Assembly: GCA_030066795.1 (NCBI GenBank)
Contig: JASJAW010000034.1
Coordinates: 1-36,563, forward strand
Origin: Dinoroseobacter sp.
GTDB lineage: Bacteria; Pseudomonadota; Alphaproteobacteria; Rhodobacterales; Rhodobacteraceae
Direction of reading: 5' to 3'
Length of the DNA stretch: 36,563 nucleotides
In this document: piece after piece, positions 16,286 to 23,914 of the stretch
Numbering within the stretch: position 1 is the first letter of the stretch
How the letters are laid out: every line of letters starts with the position of its first letter
The notes under the pieces: model-generated
What the model was told of the DNA's origin: nothing
The model's database searches: none
Seen by the model: only the letters and a program-made list of their open reading frames with translations
Translations under genes and position numbers: made by a program

Positions 16286-17242
16286 GTGACCAAGACCGCA
16301 GCCATCGCGATCGGACGCAACGAGGGCGCGCGCCTGCACGCCAGCCTCGACAGCCTGAAGGGTGTCGTGGATGACATTGTCTATGTCGACAGCGGGTCGA
16401 CCGATGGCAGCCTCGCAGCGGCCACGGACCGGGGTGCGCTGGTGGTGAAGCTGGACACGTCCGTGCCGTTCACCGCAGCGCGGGCGCGCAATGCCGGGAT
16501 CGCCCGTCTGTCCGAGGGGGTGGCGCCGGAGTTTGTGCAGGTGCTCGATGGCGACTGCATCCTGCAGCCCGGATGGCTCGAGACGGCCCGGTCCTTTCTG
16601 ACAGAGAACCCCACTGTCGCCGTGGCCTGCGGCCGCCGCCGCGAACGCTTTCCCGAGGCGTCCGTGTGGAACCGGCTGATCGATGCCGAATGGGACACGC
16701 CCGTGGGCGAGGCGAAAGCCTGTGGTGGGGACGCGCTGATCCGCTGGAGCGCCTTGCAGGAGGTCGGCGGCTACCGCGATGACCTGATCGCCGGGGAAGA
16801 GCCGGAAATGTGCGTCCGACTGCGCGCGAAGGGTTGGAAGATCTGGCGTCTGGATGCGGAAATGACGCTGCATGACGCCGCCATGACCCGCTTCGGGCAA
16901 TGGTGGAAACGGTCAAAACGGGCCGGCCATGCTTTCGCGGAAGGCGCTGCGCTGCACGGCAGCCCGCCGGAGCGGCATTATGTGCGGGAGACGCGCCGGG
17001 CGCTGGTCTGGGGCGCAGTTCTGCCAGCGGCGACGGTTCTGGCCGCGTTTGTGTCCCCCGGGATCGCTTTGGGCCTGCTGCTGCTTTGGCCGCTGCAGGC
17101 GATGCGGCTGCGCGCTCGCGGGCTGGACTGGGCGCAGGCTATTTTCATGACGCTTTGCAAACTGCCCGAGGCCCAGGGCGTGCTGCTCTATCACTGGCGA
17201 CACCGGCGTGGGATCAAGACGCAACTGATTGAATATAAATGA
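16286..17242 (+). CDS. Family 2 glycosyltransferase with C-terminal membrane region
   Basis: The protein has about 318 residues. The GT-A domain shows AIGRNEG (8-14), VYVDSGSTD (32-40), the DxD motif as LDGD (87-90) and AGEEPEMCVRLR (about 170-181). Two hydrophobic segments follow (about 232-275), so it is probably membrane-anchored and acts on lipid-linked intermediates. The GTG at 16286 has GAAGG about 6 bases upstream; the GTG at 16280 sits too close to that site. The gene is divergent from the minus-strand glycosyltransferase at 16037, with 248 bases between, and is followed by the polymerase/ligase gene 99 bases later. The donor sugar is unknown. Confidence 0.86.
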   Translation: MTKTAAIAIGRNEGARLHASLDSLKGVVDDIVYVDSGSTDGSLAAATDRGALVVKLDTSVPFTAARARNAGIARLSEGVAPEFVQVLDGDCILQPGWLETARSFLTENPTVAVACGRRRERFPEASVWNRLIDAEWDTPVGEAKACGGDALIRWSALQEVGGYRDDLIAGEEPEMCVRLRAKGWKIWRLDAEMTLHDAAMTRFGQWWKRSKRAGHAFAEGAALHGSPPERHYVRETRRALVWGAVLPAATVLAAFVSPGIALGLLLLWPLQAMRLRARGLDWAQAIFMTLCKLPEAQGVLLYHWRHRRGIKTQLIEYK

Positions 17243-17341
17243 CCTCATCAAGAGACCTGTTCAGGATCATTCGATGCGCCAGCACCGATTTTGGGATAAA
17301 AATATGCGTGTAACTTTTCTCAGGCGGAGGCCGTAACACCC

Positions 17342-18787
17342 GTGGCGTTATTTGCACTGTGCCTTTGGCCGCTCATTGCGCTTGTGATCGCCGCCCGCAT
17401 GCCGCGGCCGGCGGCGCTGGTCTGGATGACCATTCTGCCGTATATGTTCCTGCCCGAGAATTACAATATCGACCTTCCCGGCCTGCCACCGCTTGAAAAA
17501 AGCACCGTGATTGCAGGATCCCTGATCCTGGCGTTTGCGCTCATTCACCCTCCTGAGCGCGGCCCGCGGCCCAAGCTGATACGCATGGAAAACGCCCGCC
17601 CCTGGCTCCAGGGCCTGCTTTGGGTCGCGATCGCAGGGGTGTTTATCGGTGCGTTTCTCACCATTCGCTCCAACTCCGATCCCATTATTCTGTTCGACAA
17701 GATTATTCCCTCCACCGGCATGCGCGACCTGCTCAGGATCAGTATCAACACTGTGGCCAGGCTGACACCGTTCTTGCTGGCGATCATGTATCTGCGGACG
17801 GAGGAAGATCGGACCAACCTGCTGCGCGCCTGCGTCATAGCAGGGCTGATCTACACGCTCTTTATGCTCTTGGAGATGCGGCTCAGTCCGCAGCTTCACA
17901 ACTGGGTCTACGGCTTTCATCAGCACTCGTTCAGCCAACATGTTCGCGGCGGATTCCGGCCCAAGGTGTTTCTGGGTCACGGTCTGCAGGTCGGATTTTT
18001 CATTCTGACAGCGGTGGTGTCCGCCTTGGCACTTTGGAAACAAACCGGGAAGGCCCGATGGGGGGTCGCGATGCTGTGGCTGGTCTTCATGCTGCTTTTG
18101 AGCCGCAATCTTGGCGCGGTCCTGATCGCGATAGTGCTGTGCGGGCTGCTGATCCTCAATATCCAGAAACTGACCCGCGCCGTGGTCATTACCGTCTGTA
18201 TCATGCTGTTGGCCTACCCATCGATCCGGGTCTCGCCGATCTCGCCGGTCGGTCCGGTCCTGGCCCTGGCCGAAAGTATTTCCGCGGACCGGGCCCAATC
18301 TTTTGGATTCCGGCTTAAAAACGAAGACCAGCTGCTCGAAAAGGCCATGGAGCGGCCGCTCTTCGGCTGGGGAGGATGGGGCCGCAACCTGATTTACAAC
18401 GAGCGCGGTCGCGATATTTCGATCACCGATGGACTATGGATTATTGTGGTCGGCTCATGGGGATGGGTGGGCTATCTGAGCTTTTTCACAATCTTATGTC
18501 TGCCCCTTCTGGCCGTGGCCTGGCAGACGAGGCGGGTGCGCCTGACCCCGGTGACGACCGGCATGCTGCTGATCACCACCGGAAACCTAGTCGATGTTAT
18601 TCCAAACGCATTTATCTCTCCGATCTCCTGGCTGATGTTTGGTGGTCTCTTTGGCTATGCATTGACCCTGGGCCGCGCGCCCGAGACCGAAGCCAACCCG
18701 GTGCACCCGCCTCCCCCACAGGCGGACAGACGCTTCTCGCGCTTTCCGACGAAGCCCCGCCAGAACGCCGGTCTGAGCAGCCGGTAA
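17342..18787 (+). CDS. O-antigen polymerase/ligase-like membrane protein (Wzy/WaaL superfamily)
   Basis: The protein has 481 residues and about ten to twelve hydrophobic segments. The C-terminal half has the pattern of the O-antigen ligase/polymerase family. RNLGAVLIAIVLCG is followed by a large periplasmic loop with RPLFGWGGWGRN and SITDGLWI, then further helices (GWVGYLSFFTILCLPLL). Members either polymerise lipid-linked repeat units or transfer glycans to an acceptor; sequence alone does not separate them. The GTG at 17342 follows GGAGG by 12 bases. The cytoplasmic tail (about 447-481) is proline-rich and basic. Next to an exosortase and a Wzx-like flippase it likely belongs to a Wzx/Wzy-type route. 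Confidence 0.84.
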   Translation: MALFALCLWPLIALVIAARMPRPAALVWMTILPYMFLPENYNIDLPGLPPLEKSTVIAGSLILAFALIHPPERGPRPKLIRMENARPWLQGLLWVAIAGVFIGAFLTIRSNSDPIILFDKIIPSTGMRDLLRISINTVARLTPFLLAIMYLRTEEDRTNLLRACVIAGLIYTLFMLLEMRLSPQLHNWVYGFHQHSFSQHVRGGFRPKVFLGHGLQVGFFILTAVVSALALWKQTGKARWGVAMLWLVFMLLLSRNLGAVLIAIVLCGLLILNIQKLTRAVVITVCIMLLAYPSIRVSPISPVGPVLALAESISADRAQSFGFRLKNEDQLLEKAMERPLFGWGGWGRNLIYNERGRDISITDGLWIIVVGSWGWVGYLSFFTILCLPLLAVAWQTRRVRLTPVTTGMLLITTGNLVDVIPNAFISPISWLMFGGLFGYALTLGRAPETEANPVHPPPPQADRRFSRFPTKPRQNAGLSSR

Positions 18788-19003
18788 ACGGCCGCTCTCG
18801 TCGCGGGCCGGGTGGACCGCGCACAGGGTGGACAACGCGGGGCGGAAACAATTGATTTGATCCCGGAGCAGCGTTTCATTTCGCAGACACCCGCCCTCAT
18901 ATTTTGGCTGCTGGGCGCGGCATATATGGCGCAGGCCCTGAAAAACTGCCAATCTCGGTGTACGTTTTTAAGCGTTTAGGTTCGCGTGGAGTAAAAGCAG
19001 ACC
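18788..19003. other. 216-base spacer before the exosortase gene
   Basis: I see no gene and no convincing short target protein with a PEP-CTERM-like tail in this spacer. A GGAG at 18989-18992 lies about 11 bases before the exosortase ATG and may be its ribosome site. An own promoter is possible but I cannot point to clear -35/-10 boxes. Confidence 0.4.
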
Positions 19004-20620
19004 ATGGCTGTTTCGCTGTCGAACTTTAGCCTGTCCAATATCAGGGCGGGGCTCTCCAGTTTTATGACCTGGGGCATGTTCTGGTTGGTCCTGGCCGTGC
19101 TCGGGGCTCTGGTCTTCTTTTCCAATGGCATCAACGCGCTGTTGGTGGCCTGGCAACTCCCCGAGTACAGCCACGGCCCCCTGATCCCGGTGCTCTCAGC
19201 GTTTCTGTTCCTCAAACAGCTGAATGACTATCCGGTAAATCCGGATATCCGGCGCACGCGCTGGCCCGGCGTGGCCGTGATCGCGCTGGCGCTGATCATG
19301 GGGACGCTCGGCATTCTCGCCAATATCGACGACATCGTCGCCTACGCGCTCATTGTCTGGGTGGCGGGCATCCTGCTGGTCAGCTGGGGCTGGCACACGG
19401 GCCGGCACTTCTGGCCCGGTGTGGTCCATCTGGTCTTCATGCTGCCCTTGCCGGGTTTGATCTATTACAAGGCAACCACGTCTTTGCAGTTCGTCTCTTC
19501 GGAACTGGGCGTGACGCTGTTACGCCTGATGGATATCCCGGTGTTCCTCGACGGAAATATCATCGATCTGGGCGTACTGAAGTTGCATGTGGCTGAGGCC
19601 TGCTCCGGCCTGCGTTACATGTTCCCGATCATGAGTTTCTCCTATATTTTCGCGACGCTCTATCGTGGACCTGCCTGGCACAAGGTGGCCCTGTTGCTGG
19701 CCGCAGTCCCGATTGCAATCATGATGAACTCGGTGCGGATCGCGGTCGCCGGGATTATCGTGCAGCATTATGGCGCCGACTGGCTGGAAGGGTTCACGCA
19801 TTTCTTCGAAGGCTGGGTGATCTTTCTGGCCTGTATCATCGTGCTGTTCGGGATTGCCTGGCTCTTGATGAAGATGAACGGGACCTACGACAGCCTGACC
19901 GACGCGCTGGATCTTGAAACTGACGGTCTGGGCACGCAGATCATGCGCCTGCAATATGTGCAGGCGTCCCGGGCAATGGTCGTCGCCGCCCTGCTCGGGG
20001 TCTCGGCCGCGATGGCGCTGCAGGCCCTGCCGGAGCGGGGCACAACCGCACCAGAGCGGGACAGTTTCGCCCTGTTTCCCCGCACTCTGGGCGACTGGCG
20101 CCAGGTCGGCCCCCGCGAGGTGCTCGCCCCGGCGATCCTCCGGTCGCTGGGCGCAGATGACTATCACCAGGTCAATCTGGTGCATACCAGCGACGCAGCG
20201 CATCCGGTGGGTCTGTTCATGGCCTGGTATGACGACCAGAGCCAGGGTGGGGTCCACAGCCCCGAGGTGTGTCTGCCCGGGGCCGGATGGGAGATCGCCT
20301 GGTTGGAACGCTCGGACCTGACCGCTCAGATGGGCAGCGACACCCCGTTCCTGGTGAACCGGGCCATTATCCAGAAAGGGGAGGTCAGAATGATGGTCTT
20401 TTACTGGTTCCAGCAAAAAGACCGCCGGATTGCCTGGGACTTCGCCGCGAAATTCTGGTTGATGGTCGATGGGATTCAGACCGGCCGGACCGACGGTGCT
20501 CTGGTCCGTCTGACAACCCTGATCGACCCTGAAGAAGGAGAAGCGGCAGCCGAAGGGCGCCTGATGAATGTCCTGGAGGCGCTGGATAGGCAGCTTCCGC
20601 GCTTCATCCCGGAAGGATAG
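19004..20620 (+). CDS. xrtD: Exosortase fused to EpsI (XrtD-like, VPLPA-CTERM type)
   Basis: This is a 538-residue membrane protein. The first 310 residues are an exosortase with about eight hydrophobic segments. The catalytic triad is in the standard places: Cys200 in AEACSGLRY, Arg245 in MNSVRIA and His266 in FTHFFEGW. Residues from about 330 form an EpsI/DUF3485 domain (FPRTLGDWRQVG, then VHSPEVCLPGAGWEI). Exosortases are transpeptidases that cleave C-terminal sorting tails and are usually encoded among exopolysaccharide genes; the fused form with EpsI is typical of the VPLPA-CTERM enzyme XrtD of Rhodobacteraceae and relatives. No protein with such a tail is visible on the plasmid, so substrates would be chromosomal. 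The subtype call is from memory of family architecture. Confidence 0.87.
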   Translation: MAVSLSNFSLSNIRAGLSSFMTWGMFWLVLAVLGALVFFSNGINALLVAWQLPEYSHGPLIPVLSAFLFLKQLNDYPVNPDIRRTRWPGVAVIALALIMGTLGILANIDDIVAYALIVWVAGILLVSWGWHTGRHFWPGVVHLVFMLPLPGLIYYKATTSLQFVSSELGVTLLRLMDIPVFLDGNIIDLGVLKLHVAEACSGLRYMFPIMSFSYIFATLYRGPAWHKVALLLAAVPIAIMMNSVRIAVAGIIVQHYGADWLEGFTHFFEGWVIFLACIIVLFGIAWLLMKMNGTYDSLTDALDLETDGLGTQIMRLQYVQASRAMVVAALLGVSAAMALQALPERGTTAPERDSFALFPRTLGDWRQVGPREVLAPAILRSLGADDYHQVNLVHTSDAAHPVGLFMAWYDDQSQGGVHSPEVCLPGAGWEIAWLERSDLTAQMGSDTPFLVNRAIIQKGEVRMMVFYWFQQKDRRIAWDFAAKFWLMVDGIQTGRTDGALVRLTTLIDPEEGEAAAEGRLMNVLEALDRQLPRFIPEG

Positions 20621-20650
20621 GCCGGGCCGCGCCATGACAGGATCTCCGAT

Positions 20651-22012
20651 ATGCTGAAAATCTTGCGCGGCGACGGCCTGGGCGCACGGGCCCTGCGCGC
20701 CTCGGCTTTTACGGTTTTCCAGACAGGTGCGGGCACCTTTCTGCGCTTGCTCTCGAACCTTATTCTGACCCGTCTGCTGTTTCCCGAAGCCTTCGGCCTG
20801 ATGGGGCTGGTGATGATCTTCGTAATGGGACTCGGCATGTTCTCGGATATTGGCCTGCGCGACGCCATTATCCGGCAAACGCCTGGCGATCGTGTCGCGC
20901 TCAATACGCTCTGGACCATGCAGGTGATCCGGGGCCTGATCCTGTGGGTGATCGCCTGCGCGATTGCCTGGCCGGTCTCGGTGATTTACAATGAACCGCT
21001 TCTGCAAATGATGCTGCCGGTCGTCGCGATCACCGTCGTAATCAACGGCTTCCAGTCCACCAAAGAGCCTTGCGCGATCCGCGATCTGCAGATCGGACAG
21101 CTCACCTGGCTGACCCTTCTGGCGCAACTGATCGGCCTCGTGATCATGGCGCTTCTGGCCTGGTGGCTACAGTCGGTCTGGGCCCTGGTCTTTGGCACGG
21201 TCATCAGCGCGCTTCTGAAAGTCCTTTTCATCCAGTTCGGACTTCCTGGCCCGCACGACCGGTTCGGCTGGAACTGGCCGGTGGTCCGCAGCACGCTGAG
21301 TTTCGGAATTTTTATCTTCTTCAGCACCATCGCGACCTTCCTTGTCACCAATGGCAGCCAGATGATTTTGGGCGCCTATGTCAGCCTGGCGGTCTTCGGC
21401 ATTATCAGCATCTCCAACAACCTCGCGATCCTGCCAAGGATGGTGTCGAACACTCTGGCCATGAATGTACTGATGCCGCTCTACCGGATGAAACCTCCGG
21501 TAGAGGACATCGAAAATCAGCCAAAGATCTTCAAGGCGCGCCGCCTGGTCGGCTTGCTGAGCGTAGGGATCACGGCCTGCCTCGCACTGATCGGCGACTA
21601 CCTGGTCGAGCTGCTCTATGACCCACGCTATTATCTGGCCGGCCCCATTCTTGTCCTGACCGCGCTCTGCAGCATGCCCATCTTTGCCTTTTGGGGCATA
21701 CAGAAAGCCCTGATCGCCTATGGTGACAGCCGCAGCCACCTGATCGTCACCGCCTTGACCGCGACGATACAGCTGACAGTCCTGTTCTTTTTGCTACCTG
21801 TCGCCAGTGTCGGAGCCGCAGCCCTTGCACCGATGATCGCGGCGCTTATCACTTATCCCCTGCTGGCGTTCTACACTGCACGGTACAAGACCTGGGATGC
21901 CAAAGGCGATATCGGGCTGATCCTGTTGGCGTTTTTGCTCATTGGGCTGATCGGGTGGCTCAAGGCGGACGCCATTGTGCAGGTCTTCGAGATTCCGCTC
22001 TCCGTGGACTGA
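20651..22012 (+). CDS. Wzx-like oligosaccharide flippase (MOP/MATE superfamily)
   Basis: The protein has 453 residues, with about twelve to fourteen hydrophobic segments and few charges between. The N-terminus has the polysaccharide-flippase pattern: ARALRASAFTVFQTGAGTFLRLLSNLILTRLL (about 14-45), then FGLMGLVMIF and DIGLRDAIIRQ. It would turn undecaprenyl-linked repeat units across the inner membrane. It follows the exosortase gene by 30 bases and is probably co-transcribed with it and the polymerase/ligase gene. It represents a second translocation principle besides KpsMT. The 3' end is 18 bases from the opposing GT4 gene. Confidence 0.87.
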   Translation: MLKILRGDGLGARALRASAFTVFQTGAGTFLRLLSNLILTRLLFPEAFGLMGLVMIFVMGLGMFSDIGLRDAIIRQTPGDRVALNTLWTMQVIRGLILWVIACAIAWPVSVIYNEPLLQMMLPVVAITVVINGFQSTKEPCAIRDLQIGQLTWLTLLAQLIGLVIMALLAWWLQSVWALVFGTVISALLKVLFIQFGLPGPHDRFGWNWPVVRSTLSFGIFIFFSTIATFLVTNGSQMILGAYVSLAVFGIISISNNLAILPRMVSNTLAMNVLMPLYRMKPPVEDIENQPKIFKARRLVGLLSVGITACLALIGDYLVELLYDPRYYLAGPILVLTALCSMPIFAFWGIQKALIAYGDSRSHLIVTALTATIQLTVLFFLLPVASVGAAALAPMIAALITYPLLAFYTARYKTWDAKGDIGLILLAFLLIGLIGWLKADAIVQVFEIPLSVD

Positions 22013-22030
22013 GACCACCGTTCCCTACGG

Positions 22031-23299
22031 TTAGTCAGACGTCTCCGTGCCCCCAAACGGCACGGGACGAAGATCTGCGCTCGGGCCCTCGGCAAAAAGC
22101 CGGCCGATGCGCCCGGCTTCCACGCGGATGTCGAACTCGGCCCGCACCCGGGCCTGACCATGGCGGCCCATCTCGGCGCCCCGCGCCGGATCGGCGGCCA
22201 GGGTCAGGATACGGTCCGTCAGAGTCGCAACATCGCCCGCCGGGATGACAAAGCCCGACCGGCCGTCCTCGACAAGCTCCGCCACACCGGCCACCTGGCT
22301 GCAGATCACCGGCGTGGCCGCGGCCAGGGCCTCCATCAACACCACGGGCAAGCCTTCAGCAAAGCTCGGCAGGACAAGCACATCGGCAGTGGAGAGCGCC
22401 TCGGCGACCTCCTCCTGCGAGCGATAGCCGAGGAAACGGACTTTGGCCCCAAGGGGCGCGGCCAGGGCTTCCAGATGGGCGCGGTCCTCGCCATCGCCGA
22501 TGATATCGAGCGTGATATCCTCCCGCACCGCGCTGGCCTGCGTGAGCGCCTCGAGCAGAAGCCGCACACCCTTGACCGGTGTCAGGCGCCCCACGAACAA
22601 GAGCCGGGTCCCGTCATGGTCTGTCCTAGGACGGTCGTAGCGCTCCGGCACCACGCCGCAATGCACGATACGCAGCTTGTCCCAATGGACGGGGTCGGAA
22701 AAATACATCACCTGCGAGCGGGCGAAATGGCTGATACAGGCGACGAACGCCGCCCGCGCGGTCTTTTCGTCAAACCGCCACTTGTATGGCTCATAGAGAT
22801 CGTTCGGCCCATGCAGCGTGTAGGAAAACGGGATTCCCGAGAGCGCTGATGTCAGCATCGAGACCGTGGCGCTCTGATCACCGAAATGATTGTGGATATG
22901 ATCGATCCCCTCGGCGCGGAGATGGCGCGCAAGGATCAGGGCCTCGGCAACATAAAAGCTCTGCCAGAGCGCCCCCTTGAGCCCCGGCGGGGTGGTGCGC
23001 ACAGCGAGCCCCAGGGTTTTCAGGAACCGCCCCGGCTGCTTCAACGCAGCCAGCAGCGCGCGCGGAAGGGTCGGGAGTTTGCGCGCGGCATTCAGAACAT
23101 AGAAGGTTTTTGCGTGCGCGGCGGCTTCCTCGGGCCCGATCAGGTTGTCCGGCGCGGGCTCCCGGACCGCACAGGGCAGGATCTGGAAGCCCAGGGCTTC
23201 CAGCTCGGTCACTTCGCGCAGGATGAAGGTGTGGGACGCGGCCGGGTAGGTGGAAGTGACATAGGCCAGCCGGGGCAGGGAAGGGGAGGTCGCAGGCAT
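22031..23299 (-). CDS. Family 4 glycosyltransferase
   Basis: The protein has 422 residues and a GT-B fold. The N-terminal half opens YVTSTYPAASHTFILREV (about 13-30), a pattern found in exopolysaccharide GT4 enzymes. HNHFGDQSA (about 135-143) and SYTLHGPNDLYEP (about 159-171) follow. The C-terminal half carries LLFVGRLTPVKGVRLLLEA (about 233-251) and the E-x7-E nucleotide-sugar motif in FAEGLPVVLMEALA (about 313-326). It is likely to add a sugar to the growing repeat unit on the cytoplasmic side. The donor is unknown. It stands alone on the minus strand, between the flippase and the spike cassette. Confidence 0.9.
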   Translation of the reverse strand: MPATSPSLPRLAYVTSTYPAASHTFILREVTELEALGFQILPCAVREPAPDNLIGPEEAAAHAKTFYVLNAARKLPTLPRALLAALKQPGRFLKTLGLAVRTTPPGLKGALWQSFYVAEALILARHLRAEGIDHIHNHFGDQSATVSMLTSALSGIPFSYTLHGPNDLYEPYKWRFDEKTARAAFVACISHFARSQVMYFSDPVHWDKLRIVHCGVVPERYDRPRTDHDGTRLLFVGRLTPVKGVRLLLEALTQASAVREDITLDIIGDGEDRAHLEALAAPLGAKVRFLGYRSQEEVAEALSTADVLVLPSFAEGLPVVLMEALAAATPVICSQVAGVAELVEDGRSGFVIPAGDVATLTDRILTLAADPARGAEMGRHGQARVRAEFDIRVEAGRIGRLFAEGPSADLRPVPFGGTETSD

Positions 23300-23607
23300 T
23301 TCGCACCGTCATCAGGAGGGCCAACAGAGCGGCGCGCGCGCCGGCACTGCCTGCAGCCCTACGCGGCCCGCCGCATCGAGTCCATGCGCGGCTTCGGGGA
23401 GCCGCAAGATGGGGCACGGCGCGCATCGTTCTGGCAACGGTCCGGCCGGAGAGGGCCGGACTGTTCCGCACCCCGCGCCGGTGCGTACGTAGGGGCAGGG
23501 CGAAATTAACCGGCGTCCCGGACCCTGCGATGCGAAATGTGACAGAGGCGCAGGGGCTGGCAATTGCGCTGGCATATCCCCCGTGCCCCGGACCAGAGGA
23601 TCTGCAG
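23300..23607. other. 308-base divergent spacer upstream of the spike cassette
   Basis: The spacer lies between the minus-strand GT4 start and the spike-like gene. It is GC-rich. A perfect 8-bp stem, GTCCGGCC/GGCCGGAC (23440-23447 and 23454-23461), has a 6-base loop and no T-run. I see no clear sigma-70 promoter and no protein-coding frame of its own; an in-frame ATG at 23530 would extend the spike protein by 26 residues unlike the family. Confidence 0.5.
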
Positions 23608-23868
23608 ATGAGCGACACTTTCGAGGACTTCGCCAGCGGGCTGGAAAGCCCCGCCACCCATATCGCCGCCGTGACACCGGATGACGGCGCGGATCTGGCT
23701 GTCTGCAGCCGGGCGCTGAATGTCTCGGGCGCCGGCAGCGTCCGGCTGACGACGGTCACAGGCGCCACCGACACGGTCTATATCGCCGCCGGCCTTGCCT
23801 TCCCAGTACGGGCGCGCCGGATCTGGGCGACCGGAACCACCGCCACCGGTATCGTCGCGCTGAGCTGA
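23608..23868 (+). CDS. ghsA: Gene transfer agent head-spike base-like protein (RCAP_Rcc01079 family)
   Basis: This 86-residue protein opens MSDTFEDFASGLESPATHIA, continues with a DDGADLA segment and SRALNVSGAGSVRLTT, and ends VRARRIWATGTTATGIVAL. I recognise this layout as the spike base protein family of Rhodobacter capsulatus Rcc01079 (GhsA). In that gene transfer agent it forms head spikes needed for binding the recipient's polysaccharide capsule. The assignment is by recalled family pattern, not a search. AGAGGA lies 8 bases before the ATG at 23608. The next gene starts 46 bases on, in the same direction. No capsid, portal, terminase or tail genes are nearby, so this is an isolated spike gene. 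Confidence 0.7.
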   Translation: MSDTFEDFASGLESPATHIAAVTPDDGADLAVCSRALNVSGAGSVRLTTVTGATDTVYIAAGLAFPVRARRIWATGTTATGIVALS

Positions 23869-23914
23869 CGCCCCGCGCGCGCCGTATCCCTGCCAACCGC
23901 CAGAGGCCTGTCCC

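Noticed and set aside
19520..21127. A 535-residue open frame on the minus strand opposite the exosortase and flippase
   Set aside because: Antisense to two genes with clear motifs; composition dominated by Gln, Asp, His and Arg, typical of a shadow frame.
23530..23607. A longer start for the spike-base-like protein
   Set aside because: The 26 added residues are proline-rich and unlike the family, whereas the ATG at 23608 has AGAGGA at a good distance.
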